DNA of 16,242 nt from CAZVUW01 sp964629825 (lineage in GTDB: Bacteria > Actinomycetota > Nitriliruptoria > Euzebyales > Egibacteraceae). The stretch lies in contig CAZVUW010000075.1 of the NCBI GenBank assembly GCA_964629825.1, positions 1-16,242 of the forward strand, in the 5' to 3' direction. The notes under the pieces are model-generated. The model ran no database searches, had not been told where the DNA came from, and saw nothing but the letters and a program-made list of their open reading frames with translations. How positions within the stretch are numbered: the first letter of the stretch is position 1; every line of letters starts with the position of its first letter. The translations under genes and the position numbers were made by a program. Positions 1 to 7,093 of the stretch are shown one piece after another.

Positions 1-34
1 TCCGACAGCGCCAGCTGCGGGCGACGGCGGGAAC

Positions 35-72
35 GGGGGGCGACGACGCCGGGGGCGGCGTCGTCGTGCCCC
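35..72 (-). terminator. GC-rich hairpin after the metalloprotease-like gene
   Basis: A perfect 10-bp stem (41-50 CGACGACGCC with 57-66 GGCGTCGTCG) closes a 6-nt loop. After a G-T wobble and one mismatch, four further G-C pairs (35-38 with 69-72) extend it. It lies about 40 nt past the stop codon of the minus-strand gene ending at 115. No T-run follows on the minus strand, so this would be a U-poor terminator of the kind often proposed in GC-rich actinobacteria. The hairpin is seen directly; terminator function is inferred. The rest of 1-114 shows no gene I can support. Confidence 0.45.
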
Positions 73-114
73 ACCCCCTTCGCCCTCTGACCTCTGCGTC
101 TGCCCGCTGCGTCC

Positions 115-1710
115 TCAACCCTGCAGGGCCCGGGCCGTGTCCAGCTCTGGGGCGATCGTCAGGCGGACCAGACCCTCGGAGCAGCGCAGGACGGCGTCCT
201 GATCCTCTCCGTCGACGGCCAGCCGTTCGCCCTCGGCAGCGGCGGACTCCTGCCCATCGGGGTGCGCGGCCCGATACCAGGTCGCGATGCTGTCGCACAG
301 GTCGGACTCCCCTGAGCGGGGGACCAGGCTGACCTCGACCGCGCTGTCCGTGTCACGCGTCAGCAGCCGCAGACGACCGCCGGCCCACTCCGCGACCCGC
401 TCAAGGGGTTCGTCGAGGGCGGCGTCCGGATCGTCGCCGGGGGCCTCGAACAGCCACAGCAGGTCCGCGGCGCCGATGGTCGTGGTGCGCGCCTGCATCC
501 AGCCCTCGGGGACCGCGGCGCCGGCCGGCGGCTCGACCGCACCCTCGCCCTCCCGCCAGCGCTCCGGCCACAGGATCTGGGCGCTCGTCGTCGGCGGTCG
601 CGAATAGGCGTCGTCGATCGCGGGCCAGCCGCCCCCGGTGTGGAGCTCGCAGGCGAATGCGAGGCCCTCCTCATACGGGAAGGTCAGGTCGCGCTGCAGG
701 TAGTGCGGGTAGGTCGCCAGCTGCTCCTGCGACTGCGCCAGGCTCGGGTCCAGCCCCAGCTGCAGCTGCGCGCCCGGCCCGAGGGAGCGGCCCGTGAACT
801 GCTGCATCGCCAGCGAGGCGCCCCCCTCGATCAGCGCCAGGTTGGCGCGGGCGGCGTCGCTGTCCTCGGCCCCGTCCAGCTCGGGCAGGCCGAAGTGCTG
901 ATCGGACAGGGCGTGCTCGATCTCGTGCGCCAGGGTGACCTGAGCGGTCGGGCTGAGCTCCTCACCCGGCTCCGCCCGGACGACGATCTGGCCGGTCTCC
1001 GGGTTGTAGAACCCGATCGCCTGGGTCGAGATCAGCTCGCGGTACAGGGAGCGCAGGTCCGTGCCGCGCGGGATCGCGCCGAGCGCGGTCAGGATGCGCT
1101 GGTCCAGGTCCGCCGAGGCCGGGTCGTAGTCCTCCTCGAAGGTCCGCCGGACCTCCTCGGCGAACTCCTCTGGGCCGAGGAACTCGGCCTGGACCTCGCC
1201 GTCGAACGACAGCCCGCGGATCTCCTCCACCCGCTCCGCGATGGCCGCGACCTGCTCCCGTGCATCGCCCTCGATCGGCCGCACCCCCTGGGGGCCCGGG
1301 TTGATCGCCTCGGCGAGGCACGCGACGAGGTTCCGGTCGACATCGCCGCCGAGCCCCCCGCCGAGGTCGTCCAGCAGACCGCCCAGCCCGTCCTCGCCGA
1401 GCGCGTCGCCCAGATCGCCGAGCAGGTCGTCCAGCAGCCCTCCGAGCCCGTCGCCGTCGCCCTCGGTCCCGTCCTCCTCGGGCTGGGTGGCCCGGGCCTC
1501 CTCCAGCTCGGCGCGCGTCTCGGCCAGCTCGTCACGGGCCTCGGTCAGCTGGCGGCGCAGATCGCGCAGCTCGCGCTGCTGCGCCAGGACCACGAGCGCG
1601 CCGCCGGTGAGGGTCACCAGCAGGAGCAGGACGAGCCCGAGGATCGCGACGGGCACCATCCAGCTGCGCTCGTCGGGCGGGTTCTCGGGGTCGTAGGGGA
1701 GATAGCCCAT
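115..1710 (-). CDS. Membrane-anchored HExxH metalloprotease-like protein
   Basis: The 531-residue product has a short N-terminal tail, one hydrophobic segment at about residues 18-43, and a charged heptad-like coiled coil at about 44-75. An acidic Gly/Leu/Asp stretch follows (about 86-125) in which the unit DGLGGLLDD recurs with a 20-residue period. The rest is a large, probably extracytoplasmic domain. That domain contains HEIEH at 262-266, with a Glu at 295 (LIEGGAS) about 30 residues later. This is the spacing of a gluzincin-type zinc site, where two His and a distal Glu bind the metal and the Glu of HExxH is the catalytic base. I do not recognise the exact family, so protease activity is inferred. 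The ATG at 1710 follows GGAG with a 4-nt gap. The gene starts 13 nt after the fumarase stop codon, so the two are probably cotranscribed. Confidence 0.8.
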   Translation of the reverse strand: MGYLPYDPENPPDERSWMVPVAILGLVLLLLVTLTGGALVVLAQQRELRDLRRQLTEARDELAETRAELEEARATQPEEDGTEGDGDGLGGLLDDLLGDLGDALGEDGLGGLLDDLGGGLGGDVDRNLVACLAEAINPGPQGVRPIEGDAREQVAAIAERVEEIRGLSFDGEVQAEFLGPEEFAEEVRRTFEEDYDPASADLDQRILTALGAIPRGTDLRSLYRELISTQAIGFYNPETGQIVVRAEPGEELSPTAQVTLAHEIEHALSDQHFGLPELDGAEDSDAARANLALIEGGASLAMQQFTGRSLGPGAQLQLGLDPSLAQSQEQLATYPHYLQRDLTFPYEEGLAFACELHTGGGWPAIDDAYSRPPTTSAQILWPERWREGEGAVEPPAGAAVPEGWMQARTTTIGAADLLWLFEAPGDDPDAALDEPLERVAEWAGGRLRLLTRDTDSAVEVSLVPRSGESDLCDSIATWYRAAHPDGQESAAAEGERLAVDGEDQDAVLRCSEGLVRLTIAPELDTARALQG

Positions 1711-1723
1711 AGGGCTCCAGACG

Positions 1724-3136
1724 CTAGAGGACGCCGCCCTGGGTCATGCGCCGGTTGTCCAGAATCCGGTCGACCTCCTCCGGCGACAGCCCGCTGCCCT
1801 CCTTGACGACCTCGCGCAGCGGCCGGTCCTCGACCAGGGCCTTCTTGGCGAGCTCGGCCGAGCGGTCGTAGCCGATCGCGGGCACGAGCGCCGTCACGGT
1901 CGACAGGTTCCGCTCGACCAGCTCGGTGCAGCGCTCGACGTTCGCCGTGATCCCGTCGATGCACTGGCGGGCGAAGTTCTCGCAGGTGGTGGCCAGCAGG
2001 CGCAGCGACTCCAGGATGTTGCGGGCCATGAGCGGGATGTAGACGTTCAGCTCGAAGTTGCCCGACAGCCCGCCGACGGTGATCGCCGCGTCGTTGCCGA
2101 TCACCTGCGCCGCCACCTGGGTGACCGACTCGGGGATGACCGGGTTGACCTTGGCCGGCATGATCGACGAGCCCGGCTGGATCTCGGGCAGGCGGATCTC
2201 GGACAGCCCGGTGCGCGGGCCGGAGCCCATCCAGCGCAGGTCGTTGGCGATCTTGGTGAGCGACACGGCGATGACCTTGCAGGCGCCCGACAGCTCGACC
2301 AGAGCATCGCGCGCACCCTGGGCCTCGAAGTGGTTGACCGCTTCGACCAGCTCGTCACTGCCGGTCACACGGCGCAGCTCCTCGATGACGCCATCGGTCA
2401 TGCCCTCGGGGGCGTTGAGGCCCGTGCCGACCGCGGTTCCGCCGAGGGGCAGCTCGGCCACGCGCTTGAGGGCGTCGCGCACCCGCTCCGCACCGAGCTC
2501 GATCTGGCGGGCGTAGCCGGAGAACTCCTGGCCCAGGGTGACCGGGGTGGCGTCCATCAGGTGCGTGCGCCCGGACTTCACCACGTCGGCGAACTCCTCG
2601 GCCTTGGCGGTCAGGGAGGCGTGCAGGATCTCGAGGGCGGGCAGCAGACGCGCGGTCGCCGACTCGTATGCGGCGAGGTGCACCGCCGTGGGGAAGACGT
2701 CGTTGGAGGACTGGCCGGCGTTCACGTGGTCGTTGGGGTGGACCAGCTTCGAGCCGCGCTCGCCGCCGAGGATCTCGGTCGCCCGGTTGGCGATGACCTC
2801 GTTGGCGTTCATGTTCGAGCTGGTGCCCGAGCCGGTCTGGAACACATCCACCGGGAAGTGGTCGTCCAGGGCGCCGTCGGCCACCTCCTGAGCCGCCTGG
2901 GCGATGGCGCGGTACTGGTCGTCGTCCAGCACGCCCTTGGCGTGGTTCACCTTGGCGGCCGCGCTCTTGATGATTCCGAGCGCGCGGATCAGCTCGGTCG
3001 GGATGGGCTGCCCCGAGATCGGGAAGTTCTCGACCGCCCGCTGCGTCGAGGCGCCGTAGTAGGCGTCCGCGGGCACCTGCATCTCGCCCATCGAGTCGCG
3101 TTCGGTGCGGTAGGTGATCTCCGGCGCTTCTGCCAT
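1724..3136 (-). CDS. fumC: Fumarate hydratase class II
   Basis: Converts fumarate to L-malate in the TCA cycle as a soluble homotetramer without an iron-sulfur cluster. The 470-residue length is normal for the family. Visible superfamily motifs are TGSGTSSNMN (101-110), HPNDHVNAGQSSND (133-146) and the signature GSSIMPAKVN (322-331), whose second Ser is the catalytic loop residue. The sequence GRTHLMDA (189-196) has the Thr-His pair typical of fumarase. Aspartate ammonia-lyase has Gln at the His position, which argues against aspartase even though PAKVNP resembles aspartase. The ATG start is preceded by a purine-rich stretch. A TAGGCT -10-like element lies about 38 nt upstream on the minus strand. 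This is the first gene of a probable two-gene unit with the membrane metalloprotease-like gene; no functional link is evident. Confidence 0.95.
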   Translation of the reverse strand: MAEAPEITYRTERDSMGEMQVPADAYYGASTQRAVENFPISGQPIPTELIRALGIIKSAAAKVNHAKGVLDDDQYRAIAQAAQEVADGALDDHFPVDVFQTGSGTSSNMNANEVIANRATEILGGERGSKLVHPNDHVNAGQSSNDVFPTAVHLAAYESATARLLPALEILHASLTAKAEEFADVVKSGRTHLMDATPVTLGQEFSGYARQIELGAERVRDALKRVAELPLGGTAVGTGLNAPEGMTDGVIEELRRVTGSDELVEAVNHFEAQGARDALVELSGACKVIAVSLTKIANDLRWMGSGPRTGLSEIRLPEIQPGSSIMPAKVNPVIPESVTQVAAQVIGNDAAITVGGLSGNFELNVYIPLMARNILESLRLLATTCENFARQCIDGITANVERCTELVERNLSTVTALVPAIGYDRSAELAKKALVEDRPLREVVKEGSGLSPEEVDRILDNRRMTQGGVL

Positions 3137-3174
3137 CCCCAGCTCTCGCTTTCGTGACGTGGTTGCTCCCCAGC

Positions 3175-3180
3175 AGCCTA
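3175..3180 (-). promoter_or_regulatory. Putative -10 element of fumC
   Basis: Read on the minus strand, the hexamer is TAGGCT, matching the TANNNT actinobacterial -10 pattern. It leaves an untranslated leader of roughly 30 nt before the fumC ATG at 3136. I see no convincing -35 hexamer. It lies in the 95-bp divergent gap shared with the phosphatase gene. Confidence 0.35.
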
Positions 3181-3218
3181 CTGCGGCGCCGGGACGGCGA
3201 GCTCCGGCGGGGGGACGA

Positions 3219-3224
3219 TACGCT
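3219..3224 (+). promoter_or_regulatory. Putative -10 element, leaderless phosphatase mRNA
   Basis: TACGCT fits TANNNT and ends 7 nt before the ATG at 3232. Transcription would then start at or next to the start codon, giving a leaderless mRNA. There is no recognisable -35 box at the usual spacing. The assignment is inferred from position and consensus only. Confidence 0.4.
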
Positions 3225-3231
3225 CGGCGGG

Positions 3232-3909
3232 ATGACCACCACGGTCTTCCTTCTCCGTCATGCCACCACCGCCTCTACGGGCAAGCGCCTGGGGGGACGC
3301 ACCGACGCGCCCCTGGACGATGCCGGCCGGGCGCAGGCTCAGGCAGCGGCGCAGCATCTGGCGTCGGTGCCCTTTCGCGCCGTCTACTCGAGCCCGCTGC
3401 CGCGGACCATGGAGACGGCCCGCATCGTGGCCGAGCCCCACGGCCTGGACGTCGTCCCGGTCGACGGGCTGATCGAGGTCGAGTACGGCCGCTGGACCGA
3501 CCGCCCGCTCGCCCAGGTCGCGCGCAACAAGCTGTGGCCCGTGATCCAGTCGCGGCCATCGCTGGTGTCCTTCCCAGAGGGCGAGACCATCCGCGCGGCG
3601 CAGCTGCGCGCAGTCGAAGCGGTCGAGGAGCTGGTGGCCCGGCACAAGGGGCGGGTCGTCGCGGCCGTCAGCCACGCCGACGTGATCAAGGCGATCGTGT
3701 CGTTCTACCTGGGCCAGCCGCTCGACCTGTTCCAGCGGATCGTGGTGGACCCCGCCGCCGCCACGGTCCTGCAGCTCTCGCCGGGCGGGCGCCCCGCGCT
3801 GCTGCGCCTGAACGACACCGGGCCCTGGCAGCCCGACCGCTTCCGGCAGCGGCGCCCGTCGCAGCGCGGCGGCAGCAAGACGAACCCCCGGAGCGGAAGC
3901 CGTGGCTGA
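3232..3909 (+). CDS. Histidine phosphatase family protein (MSMEG_4193 type)
   Basis: A 225-residue protein of the phosphoglycerate mutase-like histidine phosphatase superfamily. The phosphate-accepting motif LLRHATT is at the N-terminus (Arg9-His10). Arg58 lies in SSPLPRTMETA, an acidic residue in IEVEYGRW (81-88), and the second active-site His in VSHAD (His148). Order and spacing match the superfamily. The C-terminal 30 residues are basic and low complexity. Of the subfamilies I know, it best fits the actinobacterial MSMEG_4193 phosphomutase/phosphatase group (TIGR03848), whose substrate is not established. The open frame extends upstream, but the ATG at 3232 fits best: it gives the compact family N-terminus and sits 7 nt behind a -10-like hexamer. 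Its last 8 bases overlap the next gene, indicating translational coupling. Confidence 0.88.
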   Translation: MTTTVFLLRHATTASTGKRLGGRTDAPLDDAGRAQAQAAAQHLASVPFRAVYSSPLPRTMETARIVAEPHGLDVVPVDGLIEVEYGRWTDRPLAQVARNKLWPVIQSRPSLVSFPEGETIRAAQLRAVEAVEELVARHKGRVVAAVSHADVIKAIVSFYLGQPLDLFQRIVVDPAAATVLQLSPGGRPALLRLNDTGPWQPDRFRQRRPSQRGGSKTNPRSGSRG

Positions 3910-4426
3910 GTCGTTCGAGCTCGACCCGGTCGACTGGATCACCGCCGGGGCCATCGGTCCGCCGGGCCAGCGCACCTTCTACATCCAGGCGCGCGTCGGT
4001 CACGGGCTGGTCGCGCTGGTCGTCGAGAAGGGCCAGGTGCGGATGCTCGCGCAGCTCGCGCAGGAGCTGCTCGCCGGGGTCGACGTGATCGTCACACCCG
4101 ACGACCTCGACACCTCCCGGCAGCAGCTGCTGGAGCCGGTCGTGCCCTCTTGGCGGGCCGGCACGCTGAGCCTCGGCATGGACGAGCGCGGCGAGCGCTT
4201 CCTGCTCGAGGCCGAGGAGCTGGTGCTGGACGAGGAGGGTGAGGAGGAGCCGGCCGTCGCCCGCTTCTGGCTCGACCGCGAGCAGCTCGTGGCGCTCGCC
4301 GCGCACGCCGCCTTCTCGGTCGAGGCGGGCGCTCGCGAGACCTGCCGGCTCTGCAGCCGGCCCATCGACCCGCAGGGCGGTCACGTGTGCCCCGTCCTGA
4401 ACGGCCACGGCCCCCTGATGCGCTGA
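3902..4426 (+). CDS. DUF3090 family protein with C-terminal zinc-binding motif
   Basis: A 174-residue protein that matches the actinobacterial DUF3090 family (TIGR03847) in length, in its gene neighbours and in its opening region (FELDPVDWITAGAIGPPGQR). The function is unknown. The C-terminus carries C148-x2-C151-x9-H161-x-C163, a likely structural zinc-binding knuckle. An acidic run, DEEGEEE, lies at about 110-116. The GTG start at 3902 overlaps the phosphatase stop codon by 8 bp and is preceded by GGAG/GGAA purines. The next gene's ATG directly follows this stop codon (TGAATG). Such tight packing with a phosphatase on one side and a kinase-fold protein on the other suggests one shared process. 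The family call is from memory of its context; no activity can be assigned. Confidence 0.85.
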   Translation: MAESFELDPVDWITAGAIGPPGQRTFYIQARVGHGLVALVVEKGQVRMLAQLAQELLAGVDVIVTPDDLDTSRQQLLEPVVPSWRAGTLSLGMDERGERFLLEAEELVLDEEGEEEPAVARFWLDREQLVALAAHAAFSVEAGARETCRLCSRPIDPQGGHVCPVLNGHGPLMR

Positions 4427-5149
4427 ATGGTGGACGTGCTCGACCTGCTGTCGACGGCGCGGGTGACGCCGCGGGGCTTCCTCGCGAACGCGAGCAACCA
4501 CACCCTGCTGGTGCAGGTCGGCGCGGCGGCGCTCGGGGTGCACGCCGTCTACAAGCCGCGTCGCGGCGAGCGGCCCCTGTGGGACTTCCCGAGCGGCACC
4601 CTGTGCAACCGCGAGGCCGCGGCCTACGTCGTGTCGGACTTCCTGGGCTGGGGCGTCGTCCCGCCGACGGTGCTGCGCGACGACGGGCCGATGGGCCCCG
4701 GCAGCCTGCAGCTGTTCGTGGCGCACGACCCGGAGCTGCACTACTTCGTGCTGGTCGAGGACCGGGAGCACCACGCGCCGCTGGCCCGCATGGCGCTGTT
4801 CGACCTGCTGGTCAACAACGCCGACCGCAAGGCGAGCCATGTGATGCTCGGCGAGGACGGCGTCCTGCGCGGCTGCGACCACGGGCTGACCTTCCACACC
4901 GAGCCCAAGCTGCGGACCGTGATCTGGGAGCTGGGCGGCCGGACGATCCCCCAGGAGCAGCGCGCCGACGTCGGGCGGCTGGCCGCTGCGGTGGAGGACC
5001 GGACGCATCCCGTCACCGCCCAGCTGCTCGCCCTGCTCGACCCGGCCGAGGTCGAGGCGCTGCGCGAGCGCGCCGAGATCCTGCGCTCGCTGCGGCGGCT
5101 GCCCGACGTGGACCCGCACGAGCGCCCCTACCCCTGGCCGCCGCTCTAG
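4427..5149 (+). CDS. SCO1664 family protein, PI3/PI4-kinase-like fold
   Basis: A 240-residue protein fitting the actinobacterial SCO1664 family (TIGR03843), which is distantly related to phosphatidylinositol 3-/4-kinases and HipA-like kinases. Kinase-like landmarks are visible. There is a candidate ATP-binding Lys43 in HAVYKP. A catalytic-loop-like stretch LLVNNADRKASH (128-138) holds Asp133. The metal-binding DHG (151-153) stands where protein kinases have DFG. The sequence WDFPSGTLCNREAAAY (52-67) is also highly characteristic. Kinase activity and substrate are inferred, not known. The ATG immediately follows the DUF3090 stop codon, so translation is probably coupled. In Streptomyces coelicolor, as I recall, the homologue neighbours the mycothiol gene mshC, but no mycothiol gene is present here. 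Confidence 0.85.
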   Translation: MVDVLDLLSTARVTPRGFLANASNHTLLVQVGAAALGVHAVYKPRRGERPLWDFPSGTLCNREAAAYVVSDFLGWGVVPPTVLRDDGPMGPGSLQLFVAHDPELHYFVLVEDREHHAPLARMALFDLLVNNADRKASHVMLGEDGVLRGCDHGLTFHTEPKLRTVIWELGGRTIPQEQRADVGRLAAAVEDRTHPVTAQLLALLDPAEVEALRERAEILRSLRRLPDVDPHERPYPWPPL

Positions 5150-5167
5150 GGTTCCAGGGCGGCCAGG
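5133..5167. terminator. Hairpin at the end of the SCO1664 operon
   Basis: A perfect 10-bp inverted repeat (CCTGGCCGCC at 5133-5142, GGCGGCCAGG at 5158-5167) encloses a 15-nt loop holding the TAG stop codon of the plus-strand gene. It lies between convergent genes and could stop transcription from either side. No T-run follows. Terminator function is inferred. Confidence 0.4.
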
Positions 5168-5192
5168 CGTCAGCGGGAGTCCCTCGCGGGCG

Positions 5193-5813
5193 TCAGTGCT
5201 CCCTGGTGCTGCACGAGCTCAGCGTCGGCAGCCGCGTGCTGCAGGTCGCGCTCGCCTTCAGCGCCCCATCCCGGTCCAGCGCCCGCGCGCCGGCGACCAC
5301 CGCCCCCTCATCCACCTCGGCGGCGAAGAAGCCGAGCGGGAAGCCGAAGTCGACATAGGACGGCTCGACCACGAGCGGCTCCTCGCCGGTCAGCAGCTCC
5401 ACGCTGGCGATGCGCGCGCCGACCACGCCGTAGACGACCGCCCCGCCGTCGGGGGCGGCGAGCGCCTGAAGGCCGCGCAGAGAGCCGCCGGTGCGCTGGA
5501 CGCAGAGCCGGCCGCCGTCCGTGCCGTCGAGGTCCACCTGCAGGCAGGGCTCGGGCTCGACGACGGGCCCGGTCTCGCCCGCGGAGGCATCGATCGCCGC
5601 GGCCGTCCAGGCGCGGCCGTCGAGCTCGCCGGAGGCCACGACCTGCGGCGCCTTGGGCGGCGCCGAGGCGAGCGTGCGCTCCAGCAGGGTCGGCGAGACG
5701 AAGACCAGGAAGGCGACGAAGGCCGTCAGGAAGGCCACGCAGGCGAGGACGAAGACGGTGCCCGAGCTGGGCCGGCGTCGCACGGAGTTCACGGGCTCTG
5801 CAGAGGTGGACAC
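5193..5813 (-). CDS. Unknown single-pass membrane protein
   Basis: I do not recognise this 206-residue protein. It has a short basic N-terminal segment (VRRRPSS), one hydrophobic helix at about 19-41, and a soluble domain of about 160 residues predicted outside the membrane. The soluble domain contains four Cys (residues near 89, 103, 190 and 200) that could form disulfides there. The GTG at 5813 was chosen because it places basic residues just before the helix. A weak CATCAT hexamer lies 6 nt upstream, compatible with a leaderless start. The gene is divergent from threonine ammonia-lyase and convergent with the SCO1664 operon, with no obvious functional partner. It could be a divergent cell-envelope or lipid-binding protein. 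Codon usage resembles the neighbours, so a real gene is likely. Confidence 0.65.
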   Translation of the reverse strand: MSTSAEPVNSVRRRPSSGTVFVLACVAFLTAFVAFLVFVSPTLLERTLASAPPKAPQVVASGELDGRAWTAAAIDASAGETGPVVEPEPCLQVDLDGTDGGRLCVQRTGGSLRGLQALAAPDGGAVVYGVVGARIASVELLTGEEPLVVEPSYVDFGFPLGFFAAEVDEGAVVAGARALDRDGALKASATCSTRLPTLSSCSTREH

Positions 5814-5825
5814 GCCCCAATGATG

Positions 5826-5860
5826 CCCCTGCTGCGGGCACGGCGGCGCAGGGGGTGCCC
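5826..5860. repeat. Two overlapping inverted repeats in a divergent promoter gap
   Basis: CCCCTGC (5826-5832) is repeated inverted as GCAGGGG (5848-5854). GGGCAC (5836-5841) is repeated inverted as GTGCCC (5855-5860). The two pairings interlock, so both could not form at once as simple hairpins. They occupy the 71-bp gap between the membrane protein and threonine ammonia-lyase genes. This could be an operator, or chance in GC-rich DNA. Confidence 0.2.
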
Positions 5861-5870
5861 GGCGGGGGTC

Positions 5871-5876
5871 TAGGAT
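5871..5876 (+). promoter_or_regulatory. Putative -10 element, leaderless threonine ammonia-lyase mRNA
   Basis: TAGGAT is a good TANNNT match, ending 8 nt before the GTG at 5885. This is the spacing expected if transcription begins at the start codon. No Shine-Dalgarno sequence with normal spacing precedes that GTG, which supports a leaderless reading. No clear -35 is visible. Confidence 0.45.
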
Positions 5877-5884
5877 CGCCGCTC

Positions 5885-7093
5885 GTGGAGCACAAGCTGG
5901 TGGGCATCGAGGAGATCCGCGCCGCGCGGGAGCGGCTGGGCGAGGTGGCCGTGCGCACCCCGGTCGAGGTGTCGCGCGCCGTGACGAAGATGGTGGGCCT
6001 GCCGGTGTTCCTGAAGTGCGAGCACCTTCAGCGCACGGGCTCCTTCAAGATCCGGGGCGCGTTCAACCGCATCTCGCGCCTCACGGAGCAGGAGCGCCGG
6101 GCGGGCGTGGTGTGCGCATCGGCCGGCAACCACGCCCAGGGCGTCGCCCTGTCCGCGAAGCTCGCCGGTGTCCGCGCCCGCGTGTTCATGCCTGCCGGGG
6201 CCCCGCTTCCGAAGGTGCAGGCCACCGAGGGCTACGGCGCCGAGGTCATCCTCACCGGCGACACCTTCGACGACGCCTTCGCGGCCGCCCAGGAGTGGAC
6301 CGCCGAGCACGGCGCGACCTTCGTACACCCCTTCGACCACCCGGACGTCATCGCGGGTCAGGGGACCCTCGGCCTGGAGCTGCTCGAGCAGGTGCCGGAC
6401 GCCGGGACCGTGGTCGTGCCGATCGGCGGCGGGGGGCTGATCTCGGGGGTCGCGGCCGCGGTCAAAGCGCTGCGGCCGAGCTGCCGCGTCGTGGGCGTGC
6501 AGGCGGCCGGAGCCGCGGCATTCCCGGCCTCGCTCGAGGCCGGCGAGCCGGTCCAGATCGAGTCGCTGTCGACCTTCGCCGACGGCATCGCCGTCAAGCG
6601 CCCCGGGGAGCTGACTCTGGCGCATGTGCGGGAGCTCGTCGACGAGGTCGTGACCGTCACCGACGAGTCGATCGCCCGCGCCGTCCTGCTGCTGGTCGAG
6701 CGCGCCAAGCAGGTGGTCGAGCCCTCCGGCGCCGCGGGGCTCGCAGCGGTGCTCGACGGCAAGGCGACCCTCCAGGCCCCGGTCGTCGTCCTGCTGTGCG
6801 GCGGCAACGTCGACCCGCTCCTGCTGCTGCGGATCATCCAGTCGGGGATGTACGAGGAGGGGCGGTACTTCGTCTTCCGCACCCGCATCAAGGACCGTCC
6901 GGGCGCGCTGTCGGCGCTGCTCGGCGTCCTCGCGGAGGAGGGCGCCAACATCGTCGGCGTCGCGCACCACCGGATGGCAACGCGGCTGGGCGTGCTCGAG
7001 GTCGAGGTGGAGCTGGAGATCGAGACGCGCGGGCGCGAGCACATCGCGAGCGTGGTCGAGCAGCTGCGCGCGCGGGGCTACCCGCTCTCCTGA
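5885..7093 (+). CDS. ilvA: Threonine ammonia-lyase with C-terminal ACT domain
   Basis: A PLP-dependent enzyme that deaminates L-threonine to 2-oxobutanoate. The 402-residue protein has a fold-type II catalytic domain (about 1-320) and one ACT regulatory domain (about 328-400). Lys55 in GSFKIRGA binds the cofactor as a Schiff base. SAGNHAQG (79-86) contacts the substrate, GGGGL (181-185) holds the phosphate, and CGGN (305-308) is near the pyridine nitrogen. A single ACT domain marks the short class also seen in catabolic-type enzymes; biosynthetic E. coli IlvA has two such modules. It could therefore serve isoleucine synthesis or threonine breakdown. The GTG at 5885 is favoured because of the -10 hexamer 8 nt upstream; in-frame GTGs at 5855 and 5900 are alternatives. 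The 3' end overlaps the convergent mutase gene by 16 bp. Confidence 0.92.
   Translation: MEHKLVGIEEIRAARERLGEVAVRTPVEVSRAVTKMVGLPVFLKCEHLQRTGSFKIRGAFNRISRLTEQERRAGVVCASAGNHAQGVALSAKLAGVRARVFMPAGAPLPKVQATEGYGAEVILTGDTFDDAFAAAQEWTAEHGATFVHPFDHPDVIAGQGTLGLELLEQVPDAGTVVVPIGGGGLISGVAAAVKALRPSCRVVGVQAAGAAAFPASLEAGEPVQIESLSTFADGIAVKRPGELTLAHVRELVDEVVTVTDESIARAVLLLVERAKQVVEPSGAAGLAAVLDGKATLQAPVVVLLCGGNVDPLLLLRIIQSGMYEEGRYFVFRTRIKDRPGALSALLGVLAEEGANIVGVAHHRMATRLGVLEVEVELEIETRGREHIASVVEQLRARGYPLS

Noticed and set aside
66..332. Small plus-strand open frame at the left edge
   Set aside because: Arg/Pro-rich translation, mostly antisense to the metalloprotease-like gene, and it crosses the terminator-like hairpin.
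1724..3136. Aspartate ammonia-lyase instead of fumarase, suggested by PAKVNP
   Set aside because: GRTHLMDA has the fumarase Thr-His pair where aspartase has Thr-Gln, and the rest follows fumarase.
3686..5119. Long minus-strand open frame opposite the phosphatase / DUF3090 / SCO1664 operon
   Set aside because: Composition is His/Gln/Arg-rich with no motif, and the plus strand has three tightly spaced genes with family signatures.
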